DNA of 64,000 nucleotides from Oceanidesulfovibrio indonesiensis (GCF_007625075.1 NZ_QMIE01000003.1:167326-231325), one strand, 5' to 3'; positions 1 to 8,742 are shown, numbered from the stretch's first letter. The notes: generated by a model from the letters alone, not told the origin. Translations and numbers: made by a program.

Positions 1-462
1 GAGCGCCCCGGATTCGCCGAACTGATCGAGAAACACTTCGGAAAACGAAACTGGCGGCGCAAGCGAATCGTCCAGCGCAAGGCCGTCGCCACGAGCGGAA
101 AGGGCCAGCCGCGCCACCGGAATTTCCCGGGATCGCTTCTGGGGGCGTGTACCGGAGGGCATGACGGCTTCCTGCGGCCGTAAAAGAGGTCCGGCAGATT
201 CGGCCTGTTGGTCGATGCGTCTGGGGCCCAGGCCCATTTCCAGCCACACGGGGTTAGCGCTGTACGGAGGGCGGCTCAGTTTGAGGAGCCAGGAGGCAGG
301 TAAGGCGCCGCGCGTTTTCGCGTCGGAGATGGCAGCCTTTCCCACGCCGAGGATTTCGGCGAGTTCGGTCTGCGAGGATGCGTTCGTGACCTCGATCATC
401 CGACCGAGCACAGCCGCCGCATCTATGCTGCCGGAATCGGTTGAACGCATTTCCCTGTCCAT
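1..462 (-). CDS. CI-like repressor protein, 3' end beyond the window
   Basis: The reading frame is open from the ATG at 462 to base 1, giving 154 residues with the C-terminus missing. Residues of about 14-70 fit the small helix-turn-helix domain of CI-type phage repressors: an AELAEILGVGKAAISDAK recognition segment, then a PASWLLKLS stretch and a WLEMGLGP motif typical of that family. The part after residue 100 (R-S-R-E-I-P-V-A-R) looks like the linker into an S24/LexA-like peptidase domain, which would lie outside the window. No convincing ribosome site precedes the ATG. No phage genes follow on the visible side, so this may be a domesticated stress regulator rather than part of a prophage. 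Confidence 0.7.
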   Translation of the reverse strand, partial: MDREMRSTDSGSIDAAAVLGRMIEVTNASSQTELAEILGVGKAAISDAKTRGALPASWLLKLSRPPYSANPVWLEMGLGPRRIDQQAESAGPLLRPQEAVMPSGTRPQKRSREIPVARLALSARGDGLALDDSLAPPVSFSEVFLDQFGESGAL

Positions 463-632
463 GAAGTCGAGTACCCGAAAAATACTCCGCTGTAGGATTG
501 ATGGAGCAGTTCACCGGCTCTGCCCATCGCTTGCGCCCCCGCCACGCCAATGCGCTGCTCGCGGTCCGCAACCTGTCTCGTCTTTCCGGGCTCTCATTAT
601 TCCGTGAGCCGGAGGACTGCGGCACAGTCAGA

Positions 633-941
633 TCAGACCACAATCACCGAGTTGTCAGCGCTCGCGTAGGGGCTGTAGACATACTTGTCCGCTTCCCAGT
701 CGTTTTCCCATTTTTCGTCGTTCACGAGAAAACGATAGTGGTACTCGTTGCCCACTTCCAGATCGAGCGTCACGGTGAAGCCGCCGGTCTTCAGCTTCTT
801 CATGGGTGCGGCGGTCTTGTCCCAATCATTGAAATCGCCCACAAGACAGGCGCTTTCCGCTCCATCGGAAGCTTCCTTGGGAAGCTTGAAGGTCACTTTG
901 CAGATCGGCTTGGATTTCAAATACTTCTTACTGACAGGCAT
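633..941 (-). CDS. Stand-alone glycogen-binding (CBM48/AMPK-beta-like) protein
   Basis: The product has 102 residues. After a short basic leader comes one E-set/CBM48 domain: a VTFKLP strand, LVGDFNDWD at about residues 33-41, then the GGFTVTLDLEVGNEYHYRFLV strand pair and WENDWEAD. The N-F-N-x-W and Y-x-Y-R-F-x-V motifs are classic for the N-terminal domains of branching and debranching enzymes, but no catalytic domain follows. It probably binds alpha-glucan or acts as a partner subunit. The ATG at 941 is chosen because a GAGGAG site lies just upstream; a longer upstream extension lacks such a site. Genes for malto-oligosaccharide metabolism occur at 41.8-46.7 kb. Confidence 0.8.
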   Translation of the reverse strand: MPVSKKYLKSKPICKVTFKLPKEASDGAESACLVGDFNDWDKTAAPMKKLKTGGFTVTLDLEVGNEYHYRFLVNDEKWENDWEADKYVYSPYASADNSVIVV

Positions 942-1056
942 TGTCGTCTCCTCGCTGCGACGTGCGCAAATACTTCGGTTTTTTCGAGTCGTCAGCGGTC
1001 GCTGCAGCACCACGGCTTGTTTGCAACGTAAGCCGCAGGCGCCATCCGCTATTTCA

Positions 1057-1084
1057 ACAATACCATTCTACAGAAAAACCGCAA
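1057..1084 (-). promoter_or_regulatory. Possible sigma-70 promoter for the CBM48 gene
   Basis: Read on the minus strand, TTGCGG (1079-1084) and TATTGT (1057-1062) are separated by 16 bases. The distance to the ATG at 941 is long (about 110 bases), so this is tentative. Confidence 0.3.
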
Positions 1085-1137
1085 GCGGCCTGAACCACTT
1101 GTCACCCGTCCGTCACTGCCGAAAGGAGATCAGGAAG

Positions 1138-1542
1138 CTATTCGTTGGCGGCGATATCCTGGTCCTGGCCAAGCGCCTCCCCAAGAAAATCGCTCTGGCG
1201 TGCATCTTCCTGCAGTCCGCACAGCCCTTTGACGGCGGTGAGCAGGTCGGCAGCGTTTATCGTGACGTCAAAAAGGCCGTTGTTGATGCGGCACAGCTGC
1301 CCTTCGCGCTTGATGATGTAGGCGCGTCGCTCTTTGGATGCGCCGGCGCCGCTGACCACGGAATAGGCCTGATGCCCATCGCTGGTGACATAGAGACGTT
1401 GCACGGTGAGCGTTCCGGTTTCTCCGTCATAGAAGGAGTTCTCGGCATGCACCCTGCCCTGGAAGACGATACTTGCGCCGGCATCGTTGACCAGGGTAAT
1501 CTCTTCGAAAGAGCCCTGGTCTTGTGCGTGTTTCTCTTCCAT
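1138..1542 (-). CDS. Conserved protein of unknown function
   Basis: The product has 134 residues, is acidic and has no signal peptide or membrane segment. It looks all-beta in its first 100 residues (ITLVNDAGASIVFQGRV, GTLTVQRLYVTSDG, RRAYIIKREGQLCRINNG), followed by a short helical tail. I do not recognise a family. The ATG at 1542 follows an AAGGAGGGAG ribosome site, which decides against a longer frame that begins upstream inside the neighbouring gene. It lies 25 bases downstream of the excisionase-like gene on the same strand and is probably co-transcribed with it. Confidence 0.65.
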   Translation of the reverse strand: MEEKHAQDQGSFEEITLVNDAGASIVFQGRVHAENSFYDGETGTLTVQRLYVTSDGHQAYSVVSGAGASKERRAYIIKREGQLCRINNGLFDVTINAADLLTAVKGLCGLQEDARQSDFLGEALGQDQDIAANE

Positions 1543-1567
1543 CTGTCTCCCTCCTTGCAAAACGGCC

Positions 1568-1831
1568 TCATGTGGGCAGTTTGAGTTGCTCCGGACCCTT
1601 TTCCTGCTTCTTCCTGGCGGCCGGTCGCTCCGGCCTCGGCGAATCGTCAAACAAAGCGCCGCCACCCTTCGCCGTCCAGTAATGCTCAAGATCCGTCTTG
1701 GAAATCCTGTATTCCTTCCCGATCTTGGCGGCAAAAAGATGCCCGTCCTTGATGGACCGGCGCAACGTTTCAGTATGGCAATTCAGCAGCTCGGCGGCCT
1801 GCTTCAGTGTAAAGACCGTGCGTTCTTCCAT
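1568..1831 (-). CDS. Excisionase-family (MerR-like) helix-turn-helix DNA-binding protein
   Basis: The product has 87 residues. Residues 6-56 form the small winged helix-turn-helix seen in excisionases and MerR-type proteins: FTLKQAAELLNCHTETLRR, then IKDGHLFAAKIGKEYRIS and a final DLEHYW helix. The last 30 residues are basic, proline-rich and probably disordered. Such proteins act as phage or plasmid excisionases or as small transcription regulators. No integrase is visible nearby, so a regulator role with the downstream gene at 1138-1542 is more likely. Confidence 0.75.
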   Translation of the reverse strand: MEERTVFTLKQAAELLNCHTETLRRSIKDGHLFAAKIGKEYRISKTDLEHYWTAKGGGALFDDSPRPERPAARKKQEKGPEQLKLPT

Positions 1832-2133
1832 GCATCCGCTTTGGTAGGTGCGAAACGCCGTACTGTGTTCCTGCGCTCCGCCCTTGAGTCCATACCGATT
1901 ATCAACCGAGCTTTACTTGAACCACTTGGTATCACCCCAAAACAACTACTGTCAACTATAACCCACAATAATCAACATAGGCCAAAAAAAGCTTTGTAAG
2001 CCACTACTTTTATTGGATTAACATGCAAAGGCCAAACCTGCAGGCCGCCCCCCCGGAGCATCCCCTACCCTTCTCGATTCCGTTGGATTTTTTCATTAAC
2101 TGATGTATATTCACCCTTAAAAAGGAGTGCGCC
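1832..2133. other. Divergent intergenic region between the HTH gene and the HU gene
   Basis: These 302 bases hold no gene that I can support. Toward the HU gene there is a strong sigma-70 promoter (2083-2111). On the minus strand a perfect TTGACA (complement at 1950-1955) stands 16 bases before GATACC (complement at 1928-1933), a weak candidate promoter for the HTH gene. The stretch 1910-2035 is AT-rich compared with its surroundings. Confidence 0.5.
2083..2111 (+). promoter_or_regulatory. Sigma-70 promoter of the HU-like gene
   Basis: TTGGAT at 2083-2088 and TATATT at 2106-2111 are separated by 17 bases. An AAAGGAG ribosome site at 2121-2127 and the ATG at 2134 follow at normal distances. 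Confidence 0.65.
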
Positions 2134-2688
2134 ATGGTCAAAGAGGATCTCATCCAGTTGATTCACGACGAGGTCGGGCTCGAAACGAAAAAGCAGGCCG
2201 CCGAGACGCTGGACGCCATCCTGGACTCCATCACCGAGGCTCTCGGCTCCGGCGACAGAGTTGCTTTGCGCAACTTCGGAACCTTCGAGGTGCGCCACAT
2301 GGCAGCCAAAAAAGGACGCAACCCCCAAACCGGGGACCCCATCATCATACCTGAACACAACCGACCCGCATTCAGCCCCGGCAAAGAGTTTGCCGAGCGC
2401 ATCCGCACCTCGGACTCCTGGAACTGGAAACGCATCACCCGAGAAATTCAGAAGATGCGAGAATCCCTTGAAAAAACCACGTCCGAAATGGATATCGCAA
2501 ATCCGGAGTCCCGCGACTATTACTCCAGGAAAATCGCCGGCTATCAACGTTCCTACAATGAGCTCGTTGGCAAGCTCGAAGGATACGCCCACGCCGGCGG
2601 CGGCGCTTTGCGCGAGATAAAAGGCGGGCTTCAGCGTGCGTTAGAGGAAGTCACCGACGCATTCAAGCGTGCAGCGGACAAGTTCTGA
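2134..2688 (+). CDS. HU-family DNA-binding protein with a C-terminal helical extension
   Basis: The product has 184 residues, about twice the usual 90. Residues 1-90 are a complete HU/IHF domain: two N-terminal helices, RVALRNFGTFEVR, and the DNA-bending arm starting GRNPQTGDPIIIP at residue 61, with the intercalating proline at 64 and a closing PAFSPGKEF. Residues 92-184 are not part of the family. They contain a charged, probably coiled-coil stretch (RITREIQKMRESLEKT) and an amphipathic end (ALEEVTDAFKRAADKF). The tail may add oligomerisation or partner binding to nucleoid function. The stop codon abuts the stop of the convergent histidine kinase gene. Confidence 0.9.
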   Translation: MVKEDLIQLIHDEVGLETKKQAAETLDAILDSITEALGSGDRVALRNFGTFEVRHMAAKKGRNPQTGDPIIIPEHNRPAFSPGKEFAERIRTSDSWNWKRITREIQKMRESLEKTTSEMDIANPESRDYYSRKIAGYQRSYNELVGKLEGYAHAGGGALREIKGGLQRALEEVTDAFKRAADKF

Positions 2689-3900
2689 TCATCCCAGGTT
2701 TTCCGGGGCAGAAACCTGAAAGACCCGGGGCCAGCGCGCATAGAACGTGGTGCCTTCTTCCGGCGTGGACGTGAACCAGACCGTGCCGCCCAGGTAGCGC
2801 TCCGCAAGCAACTTGATAGAGTAGGTTCCGATGCCGCGGTCGCTGCCCTTTGTGGAAAATGACCGCTGGAATATCTGGAGCCGCACTTCGCCTGGCATGG
2901 ACGAGGGGTTGTGCACATAAAGGAGCACTTCATCCGTTTCTCGCTCGTACGCGCAACCTATTGTCACCACGCTGCCGGCCGGTTCGGCCTCCAGAGCGTT
3001 TTTGATCATGTTGCCCAGCACGCGCCGGACCAGCGCATCGTCCGTTTCCATACACACGGTCGCGGAATCCTCCGCAATGCGCAACTCCTTGCCCTGTGCC
3101 GCGTCGTGCCTCTCGAAGCCATTCTTGACGGAAAGAAGCAGGTCACGACTGCTCACGTCCTGGACGCTCGCCGTAAGGTCCCCGGTCTCGGCGGCAAGCA
3201 ACAGCTTCTGCGTCTCTATCTCGTCCACCATGTTCCTGAACACGTCATAGACGATCTGCGCTATCTTGCGCTGTTCCTTCGGCAAATCGTCCCGCAGGAG
3301 TTCCACGAGGTTGCGCAACCCACCCACCGTGTTCATGAGGTCGTGGAAGAATATCCGTTCCAGAATGCGCCGGCGCTTCTCGTTGGAAATGTCGTCGATG
3401 GCGAAAATGAGAAAATCCTCGCCATTGAGAGTAAGTGATGTGCCCGACACCCGGAAGTCGAAGGCTTCCATGCCCTGAGGTCCCTGGCGCAGGATACGCA
3501 CCTCGTGCGAGGACTGCCCGCTGGTGAAGCCCTCCAGAATGGTCCGCAGGGCGCCGCACCGCATGCAGACTTCCGAAGTCCCGCAGCCGTCATGGCCTTC
3601 GTGCGACCCCTCGCAGCCAAGCGCTTCGCCGGGGCGCATGCCCGCCACATCTTTGATGTCGCGGACATTGAGGAAATCAAGAAACTTACGGTTTGCGTAG
3701 ATTACCTGGCGCGTCTTATTGAGCACCAGGACATAACTGAGAACCGAATCCAGCAGCGCGGCAGGCAACGTTCCGTCGAACATCGCTGTCTGGCGGTTGA
3801 GCGTATCGGCGTCGGCACGCATGTCGAGCCTTGGCAACTCCACCGGACGCCCGGAATATTCTGGCGCCTGCAAGGAAGCGAGGAACGTATACTTCGACAT
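2689..3900 (-). CDS. PAS-domain sensor histidine kinase with a Cys/His-rich insert
   Basis: The product has 403 residues and no membrane segments, so it should sense a cytoplasmic signal. A PAS domain spans about residues 45-170 and contains Cys96, Cys106, Cys112 and Cys115 with His100 and His103, a spacing suited to a metal or redox cofactor. The dimerisation helix carries the likely phospho-acceptor His186 in FFHDLMN. The ATPase domain shows an N-box near 297-301 (NMIKN) and a G2 loop (GSDRGIGTYS) at about 352-361, but a poorly conserved G1 box. The ATG at 3900 is preferred; a GTG start at 3951 is also open. No response regulator is adjacent. Confidence 0.85.
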   Translation of the reverse strand: MSKYTFLASLQAPEYSGRPVELPRLDMRADADTLNRQTAMFDGTLPAALLDSVLSYVLVLNKTRQVIYANRKFLDFLNVRDIKDVAGMRPGEALGCEGSHEGHDGCGTSEVCMRCGALRTILEGFTSGQSSHEVRILRQGPQGMEAFDFRVSGTSLTLNGEDFLIFAIDDISNEKRRRILERIFFHDLMNTVGGLRNLVELLRDDLPKEQRKIAQIVYDVFRNMVDEIETQKLLLAAETGDLTASVQDVSSRDLLLSVKNGFERHDAAQGKELRIAEDSATVCMETDDALVRRVLGNMIKNALEAEPAGSVVTIGCAYERETDEVLLYVHNPSSMPGEVRLQIFQRSFSTKGSDRGIGTYSIKLLAERYLGGTVWFTSTPEEGTTFYARWPRVFQVSAPENLG

Positions 3901-4043
3901 GGTTGGCCGCTTTTCAGCTTCGTTTGAATTTTGCTTTCTTCCGAGGTTCACGCTTGCAGCAAGTCGTTCTCTCTTACCCCGTGACTGCTCCGGGGTCCAC
4001 CCTCACAACGCCACCCTCTCATTAAACATTTATGTCAATATCC

Positions 4044-4072
4044 TTGAAATAAAAATTCTTACGCAGTAGAGT
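4044..4072 (+). promoter_or_regulatory. Possible sigma-70 promoter for the 4141 gene
   Basis: TTGAAA (4044-4049) and TAGAGT (4067-4072) lie 17 bases apart in an AT-rich gap upstream of the small gene at 4141. Confidence 0.4.
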
Positions 4073-4140
4073 GCATAGTGTTTTGCCATGCCCACAGCTT
4101 CACTGCTGTCCGTATCCACATGCCACACAAGGAGATCTTC

Positions 4141-4380
4141 ATGAAAGCGACCTGGGAAAAAGTATTTGAATACGCATCCATGCCCGTGCACGGCACCCTT
4201 TCGCGCAAGCTGCGCAAGGAAGTGAAGCTGCAGATCAATGGCGGCGCTGTCTACTCGGACGCTGTCATCTTTCTGGGCGAAGAGTTCGTTCGAGTTGTCT
4301 CCACAAAGGACGATGAGACCGTAAACACCTACTACGACTGGAACAAGATTGATTATGTAAGCACCATAAGCTCTACGTAG
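4141..4380 (+). CDS. Small conserved protein of unknown function
   Basis: The product has 79 residues and starts at an ATG behind a good AAGGAG site (4128-4133). It is predicted as a short basic helix (LSRKLRKEVKLQI) followed by beta strands (AVIFLGEEFVRVVS, VNTYYDWNKIDYV). It has no signal peptide, no cysteine pattern and no recognisable domain. It stands alone between its own candidate promoter and a terminator, so it is probably a single-gene transcript. Confidence 0.65.
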   Translation: MKATWEKVFEYASMPVHGTLSRKLRKEVKLQINGGAVYSDAVIFLGEEFVRVVSTKDDETVNTYYDWNKIDYVSTISST

Positions 4381-4406
4381 TCGAACACCACGAGAAGGAC
4401 AGCGCG

Positions 4407-4447
4407 AAACGCCCGTTTCCCCAGGGGCTGGGGGGACGGGCGTTTTT
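4407..4447 (+). terminator. Rho-independent terminator after the 4141 gene
   Basis: The arms AAACGCCCGT (4407-4416) and ACGGGCGTTT (4436-4445) pair perfectly and run into five T residues (4443-4447). It may also serve thiD, whose stop lies at 4451 on the other strand. Confidence 0.8.
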
Positions 4448-4450
4448 ACA

Positions 4451-5290
4451 TTATTCGTCAATCAACAACGGACGAATGGCTGCCATGTGGTCCGGTGGGC
4501 CAGCGCCTTCGCCCGGGGCGTAACTCGCCGCCAGACACGCCGTCAGATATTCCTGCGCAAGCCGCACCGCCTGGTCCAGTGCTTCGCCCGCGCCGAGGAA
4601 CGTGGCTATGGCGGCGGACAAGGTGCAACCGGTGCCATGCAGGTTTTCCGTTGCCACGTGACCATGCTCCAGCACGCGGACATCGCCGCCTGGGAGCACC
4701 AGCCAGTCGCGCATGGTGTCGCCGTGTCGTGCGGCGTCCATGTGACCGCCCTTGAGCAAAACGGCCGCGGGACCGAGGTCGAGTATGCGTCGCGCAGCTT
4801 CTGCAACGTCATCTTCCGATTCGATTCGCATGTCGGAGAGCATTTCCGCTTCGGGCCGGTTCGGGGTGACCAAATCCGACAGCGGCAGTATGCGCCTGAT
4901 GAGGGCATGGACAGCCGACTCCTCAAGCAGGCGGTGACCGCTCTGGCTCACCGAGACTGGATCCACGACCAGAGGGAAATCCTTGCGAGCCTCAAGCACT
5001 TCTGCAACGGCATTGATAATTGCCTGAGAAAAAAGCATGCCTGTCTTGGCAGCGCGTACAGGAAAGCCGTCAAGCACCGTGGTGAGCTGCTGCGCAACGA
5101 ACTCGGCCGGCGGCGCGTGGATTCCCGTGACCCCCAGGCCGTTCTGGGCAGTGAGCGCAGTGATGACGCTGACTCCGTAGCCTCCGTTGGCGGCTATGGA
5201 TTTGAGGTCCGCCTGGATGCCGGCGCCGCCGCCGGAATCCGAACCGGCGATGGTCATGATGACAGGCGGCGAAATACGCTCCTGGTTCAC
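4451..5290 (-). CDS. thiD: Hydroxymethylpyrimidine/phosphomethylpyrimidine kinase
   Basis: The product has 279 residues, normal for ThiD. It phosphorylates HMP and then HMP-phosphate in the cytoplasm to supply the pyrimidine half of thiamine. Visible signatures are [17 protein letters not shown] at the N-terminus, [40 protein letters not shown] and the nucleotide site [16 protein letters not shown] near residue 218. The GTG start at 5290 has a near-perfect AAGGAGGTC ribosome site. It is the last gene of the rplU-to-thiD minus-strand run, 36 bases after the membrane-protein gene. Confidence 0.95.
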   Translation of the reverse strand: MNQERISPPVIMTIAGSDSGGGAGIQADLKSIAANGGYGVSVITALTAQNGLGVTGIHAPPAEFVAQQLTTVLDGFPVRAAKTGMLFSQAIINAVAEVLEARKDFPLVVDPVSVSQSGHRLLEESAVHALIRRILPLSDLVTPNRPEAEMLSDMRIESEDDVAEAARRILDLGPAAVLLKGGHMDAARHGDTMRDWLVLPGGDVRVLEHGHVATENLHGTGCTLSAAIATFLGAGEALDQAVRLAQEYLTACLAASYAPGEGAGPPDHMAAIRPLLIDE

Positions 5291-5326
5291 GATCGACCTC
5301 CTTTATCTGGACGTCCAGCCGAGCAG

Positions 5327-6280
5327 CTACAATGTTTCGGCCTGCTGCTCCCGTATGCCCTTGAGGCTCATGCCCGACTGCGCCATGACCCACAGCGCGG
5401 CCAGCACAGGCGGCACGTAGATGCAAAAGCGCATCACAAGGGCGCATGCCAGGGCTGGCCCCTTGGTCACGTCGAATGCGCCGAGCGTTGTCACAAAGGC
5501 CCATTCAAAAATGCCGAGCCCGCCGGGCGAGGCGGGAACCGCATAGCCCAGTGTAGCTATGGCGAACACGGACAACACCTGCACCGCGCTGATCTCCAGC
5601 CCGCCAACGCCCCAGAGCACCACGAAATACATGGCGGCGAACAAAAACCAGGAAACGAGGCTATATAGGAACAGAGACAGGAAAAAGGACGCACTCATGC
5701 CGTTGCGCAACTGGTGCATCACGTCGCTGGCCACAAGTTTCAAGCGCTGACCAGGCACGATCTTGAGTACCAGATCGTGGATTTTGAAATTGATGCGCAA
5801 GGCGATGACAAACGCCCAGAGCCCTACAACAGTGAGTCCGAGAAGCAGCACCCCCTCGTTCCTGCCCATGGACGCAGCCGCGATAAGCCCCACGACCATC
5901 AGCATGTTGAGGTCGAAAAGGCGCTCCCAGAAGATGAGTCCCAACCCTTCACCCAGCTGGATGCCCGTCTTCTTTCGCAGGTAGAAAGCCTTGGCTACCT
6001 CGCCAAGCTTGGCCGGAAAAAGGTTGTTGATGCCCAGGCAGAAGACGCTTGCTTTCAACGCGGTCAGGAAGCCCGCGCGAAATTTCGTAAGAAAATTGAA
6101 GCGCATGGCCACGGGAACGTATTGAATGAGGCTGAACAGAACGGCCAGGAGCACAGGAACGAATCCCAGCTTTTTGAGGGACTCCCAGAACTCGATCCAG
6201 TCTAGCCCGCGGAAGAGCAGAAACAGACAGAGCCCCATGAGGCCCCAACGAAGTGTTATTCCGAGAATTTTTTTCACCAT
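5327..6280 (-). CDS. YbhN/LPG-synthase-type integral membrane protein (flippase-like)
   Basis: The product has 317 residues with about eight hydrophobic segments, starting [17 protein letters not shown]. It matches the membrane part of lysylphosphatidylglycerol synthases (UPF0104/YbhN): a [14 protein letters not shown] region, [23 protein letters not shown] and the late [15 protein letters not shown] motif. Members lacking the catalytic transferase domain, as here, are thought to move lipids across the inner membrane. The ATG at 6280 is chosen for its AAGGAG site; an upstream ATG at 6313 would overlap proB. Confidence 0.85.
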   Translation of the reverse strand: MVKKILGITLRWGLMGLCLFLLFRGLDWIEFWESLKKLGFVPVLLAVLFSLIQYVPVAMRFNFLTKFRAGFLTALKASVFCLGINNLFPAKLGEVAKAFYLRKKTGIQLGEGLGLIFWERLFDLNMLMVVGLIAAASMGRNEGVLLLGLTVVGLWAFVIALRINFKIHDLVLKIVPGQRLKLVASDVMHQLRNGMSASFFLSLFLYSLVSWFLFAAMYFVVLWGVGGLEISAVQVLSVFAIATLGYAVPASPGGLGIFEWAFVTTLGAFDVTKGPALACALVMRFCIYVPPVLAALWVMAQSGMSLKGIREQQAETL

Positions 6281-6296
6281 TCCTCTGCCTGCTCCT

Positions 6297-7481
6297 TCAC
6301 TTGGACTCTTCATCCGACCATTCGGATTCGAGCTCGAGGACCATATTATCGCGGTGCACAGCTTCGCTGTAGAGTCCTGGGCCCAAAACTGTCTCGATGG
6401 CGTCCGTCTGCAACCCCATGATGCGCCGCAGTTCCGATGCGCGGTAGTTGGCCATGCCCACGGCCACGCGCCCGCCGTCTTCCGTCAGAATTCGCACCAC
6501 GGCGCCGCGGGCAAAGTTGCCACGCACAGCGGTGATACCGATGGGCAGCAGGGATTTGCCTCGCTCACGCAGGGCGCGGACCGCTCCTTCATCCACATAG
6601 ATGTGGCCGCTTGGCTCTCTGTTGTAAGCCAGCCAGAACTTGCGGCGGGACATGATTTTTTCTTCCGGGACCACCCAGGTGCCGATATCCTCGCCGTCCA
6701 TGGCCCGGACCAGGGCCCGGGGCTCGCGGCCGGATACAATGAGCGTGGGCACGCCCAGACGCGCCGCGCGCCTGGCGGCGAGCAGCTTGGAGTACATGCC
6801 GCCGGACCCGACCTTTGTCTTGCCGCCGCAGGAGGCGTTGAGATTCATCCGCGCAATGTCCGCGATGCAGGAGAGGGGTTCGGCGTCGGGATGCAGTTCC
6901 GGATTCTTCGTGTACACGCCGGCGGCCGAGGTCAGGTTGACGAAGAGGTCTGCCTCCACGAGGTTGAGGAGCAAACTGGCGAGGTGGTCGTTGTCCCCGA
7001 ACTCGAGTTCGCGCACGACGACCGTGTCGTTTTCGTTGACCACAGGAATGGCCCGCCATTCCATCAGCGAACTGAAGGTGTGCCGCGCATTGAGATAGCG
7101 GCGGCGGCTCTGGAGGTCGTCGCGCGTCAGCAGGATTTGCGCGCTCACCTTGCCCCGCTGCGCGAAGGCCTGGTCGTAAGCGTGCATCAGGCGGCTCTGG
7201 CCCACGGCGGATGCGGCCTGACGGTCCGGCAACCCGCTGATTTTGGGACATTCGCTGCTCATGCAGATAACGCCCCGGCCCGCGGCCACAGCGCCGGAAC
7301 TGACTAGCACCACATCGAGATCGCGGTCATGGAGCTCGCTCAGCTGAGCCGCCAGACTCTCCAGGGCCACATAGTCCAGTTCGAGGCCCCGCCTGGTCTC
7401 GCATGTAAGGACGGCGCTGCCGACCTTGACGAGAACACGCCGCACGTTTGCCAGATGCTTGGAACGATCGTCCGCGCTCAT
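6297..7481 (-). CDS. proB: Glutamate 5-kinase with PUA domain
   Basis: The product has 394 residues and catalyses the first step of proline synthesis, ATP-dependent phosphorylation of glutamate. The amino-acid kinase domain shows RRVLVKVGSAVLT near the start, VLVSSGAVAAGRGV, the glutamate-site VNENDTVVV and DNDHLASLLLNLVEADL. GKTKVGSGGMYSKLLAARRA follows. A C-terminal PUA domain (about 290-380) begins after KFWLAYNREPSGHIYVDEGAV. It is five bases from obgE, so the two are co-transcribed. proA is not in the window. Confidence 0.95.
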   Translation of the reverse strand: MSADDRSKHLANVRRVLVKVGSAVLTCETRRGLELDYVALESLAAQLSELHDRDLDVVLVSSGAVAAGRGVICMSSECPKISGLPDRQAASAVGQSRLMHAYDQAFAQRGKVSAQILLTRDDLQSRRRYLNARHTFSSLMEWRAIPVVNENDTVVVRELEFGDNDHLASLLLNLVEADLFVNLTSAAGVYTKNPELHPDAEPLSCIADIARMNLNASCGGKTKVGSGGMYSKLLAARRAARLGVPTLIVSGREPRALVRAMDGEDIGTWVVPEEKIMSRRKFWLAYNREPSGHIYVDEGAVRALRERGKSLLPIGITAVRGNFARGAVVRILTEDGGRVAVGMANYRASELRRIMGLQTDAIETVLGPGLYSEAVHRDNMVLELESEWSDEESK

Positions 7482-7486
7482 GGCTG

Positions 7487-8635
7487 CTACTCTTCCTCGT
7501 TCTTGCTTTGTTCACGGACCAGGCGCTGCATTTCCTCAACCAGAGAGGAGATTCCTTCGCCGGTGACCGATGAGATGCAATGCACCCGAACACCCGTCTT
7601 GTCAAAGCGGGCGCGCAACTCTTTCTGAGAATCTTTGTCGATAAGGTCGATCTTGCTCACCACGCGTATCTGCGGCTTGGCGGCCAGGGTGGCGTCGAAC
7701 GCGGCGAGCTCCTCGTCCACCAGGTTGAAACCGGCCATCACGTCGCCCTCATCCGGCACGTCCTCCACGCTCAACAGATGCACCAGGCAGCGGGTGCGCT
7801 CCACATGTTTGAGGAAGGAGTGGCCAAGTCCGAGGCCCAGAGAGGCGCCTTCGATGAGGCCGGGGATGTCGGCCACGACCATGCGTTCGCCGGCGTCCGA
7901 TTCCACCACGCCAAGGTTCGGCGTGAGCGTGGTGAAGGGATAGTTTGCAATCTTGGGCCGCGCCGCTGAAATGGTGGAAATAAGCGTGGATTTTCCGGCG
8001 TTGGGCAGGCCGATGAGACCAATGTCCGCCAGAATCTTGAGTTCCAGGCGGATACGCTTCTCTTCGCCGAAATGTCCGGGTGTGGTGCGTCTGGGGGCGC
8101 GGTTTGTGGAAGATTTGAAGTGGATGTTGCCCAGTCCGCCGCGGCCGCCTTCCGCCACCACGTACTCGGCGCCGTCGTGGTCCAGGTCGGCCACGAGGAT
8201 TCCTTCCTTGGCCCGTTCCTCGGATTCGTCGTCCTCATCCTCGTCCGTCACTTCGTAGACGAGGGCGCCGTCCTTTTCCATACCGGCGTAGCCGTCCGTT
8301 CCCAGCCCGGCCCTGGCCAGATCCTCGTCCTTGAGCGGCAGCTCGTAGATGAGGGTGCCCACGGGCACCTCGACCACAAGGTCATTGCCGGCGCGGCCGT
8401 ACTTCTGCTGACCCTGCCCGGGCCGGCCGTTCTCGGCCTCGTACACGCGTTTGAGCCGGAAATCATAGAGAGTGAGCAGACGCTCGGAAGCGCGGAAGAT
8501 GACGTCGCCGCCCTTGCCGCCGTCGCCGCCGTCAGGCCCGCCTTTGGGTATGAACTTCTCGCGCCGGAAGGAAAGGCAGCCATTGCCCCCCTTTCCTGCA
8601 CGGACTGTGATCATGGCTTCGTCGACGAATCGCAT
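7487..8635 (-). CDS. obgE: Obg-family ribosome-assembly GTPase
   Basis: The product has 382 residues. The glycine-rich Obg fold opens with MRFVDEAMITVRAGKGGNG and contains PKGGPDGGDGGKGGD. The G domain has G1 GLPNAGKST, G3 DIPGLIEGAS and the later SKIDLID motif. An acidic insert (ESEERAKEG region preceded by a run of D and E) interrupts the Obg domain, which is somewhat unusual. The protein acts in 50S subunit maturation and stress control. The start is set by the conserved Obg N-terminus; upstream in-frame residues do not resemble the family. It follows rpmA, the usual order. Confidence 0.95.
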   Translation of the reverse strand: MRFVDEAMITVRAGKGGNGCLSFRREKFIPKGGPDGGDGGKGGDVIFRASERLLTLYDFRLKRVYEAENGRPGQGQQKYGRAGNDLVVEVPVGTLIYELPLKDEDLARAGLGTDGYAGMEKDGALVYEVTDEDEDDESEERAKEGILVADLDHDGAEYVVAEGGRGGLGNIHFKSSTNRAPRRTTPGHFGEEKRIRLELKILADIGLIGLPNAGKSTLISTISAARPKIANYPFTTLTPNLGVVESDAGERMVVADIPGLIEGASLGLGLGHSFLKHVERTRCLVHLLSVEDVPDEGDVMAGFNLVDEELAAFDATLAAKPQIRVVSKIDLIDKDSQKELRARFDKTGVRVHCISSVTGEGISSLVEEMQRLVREQSKNEEE

Positions 8636-8742
8636 GGCGATGGAATCCCGGCCGATACGGCCCCGGACATGAAAAAGGGGTGCGAGGACGCTGGCGCCCT
8701 CCACCCCCCGTCACGAACGGAAAAATTAGATAACGACTCGCC

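Noticed and set aside
1-1831. A prophage edge, suggested by the CI-like repressor and excisionase-like protein
   Set aside because: No integrase, structural phage gene, attachment repeat or composition shift accompanies them. Isolated regulators of these families are common in chromosomes.
4487-5668. A 393-codon open frame on the plus strand
   Set aside because: It is the shadow of thiD and the membrane-protein gene.
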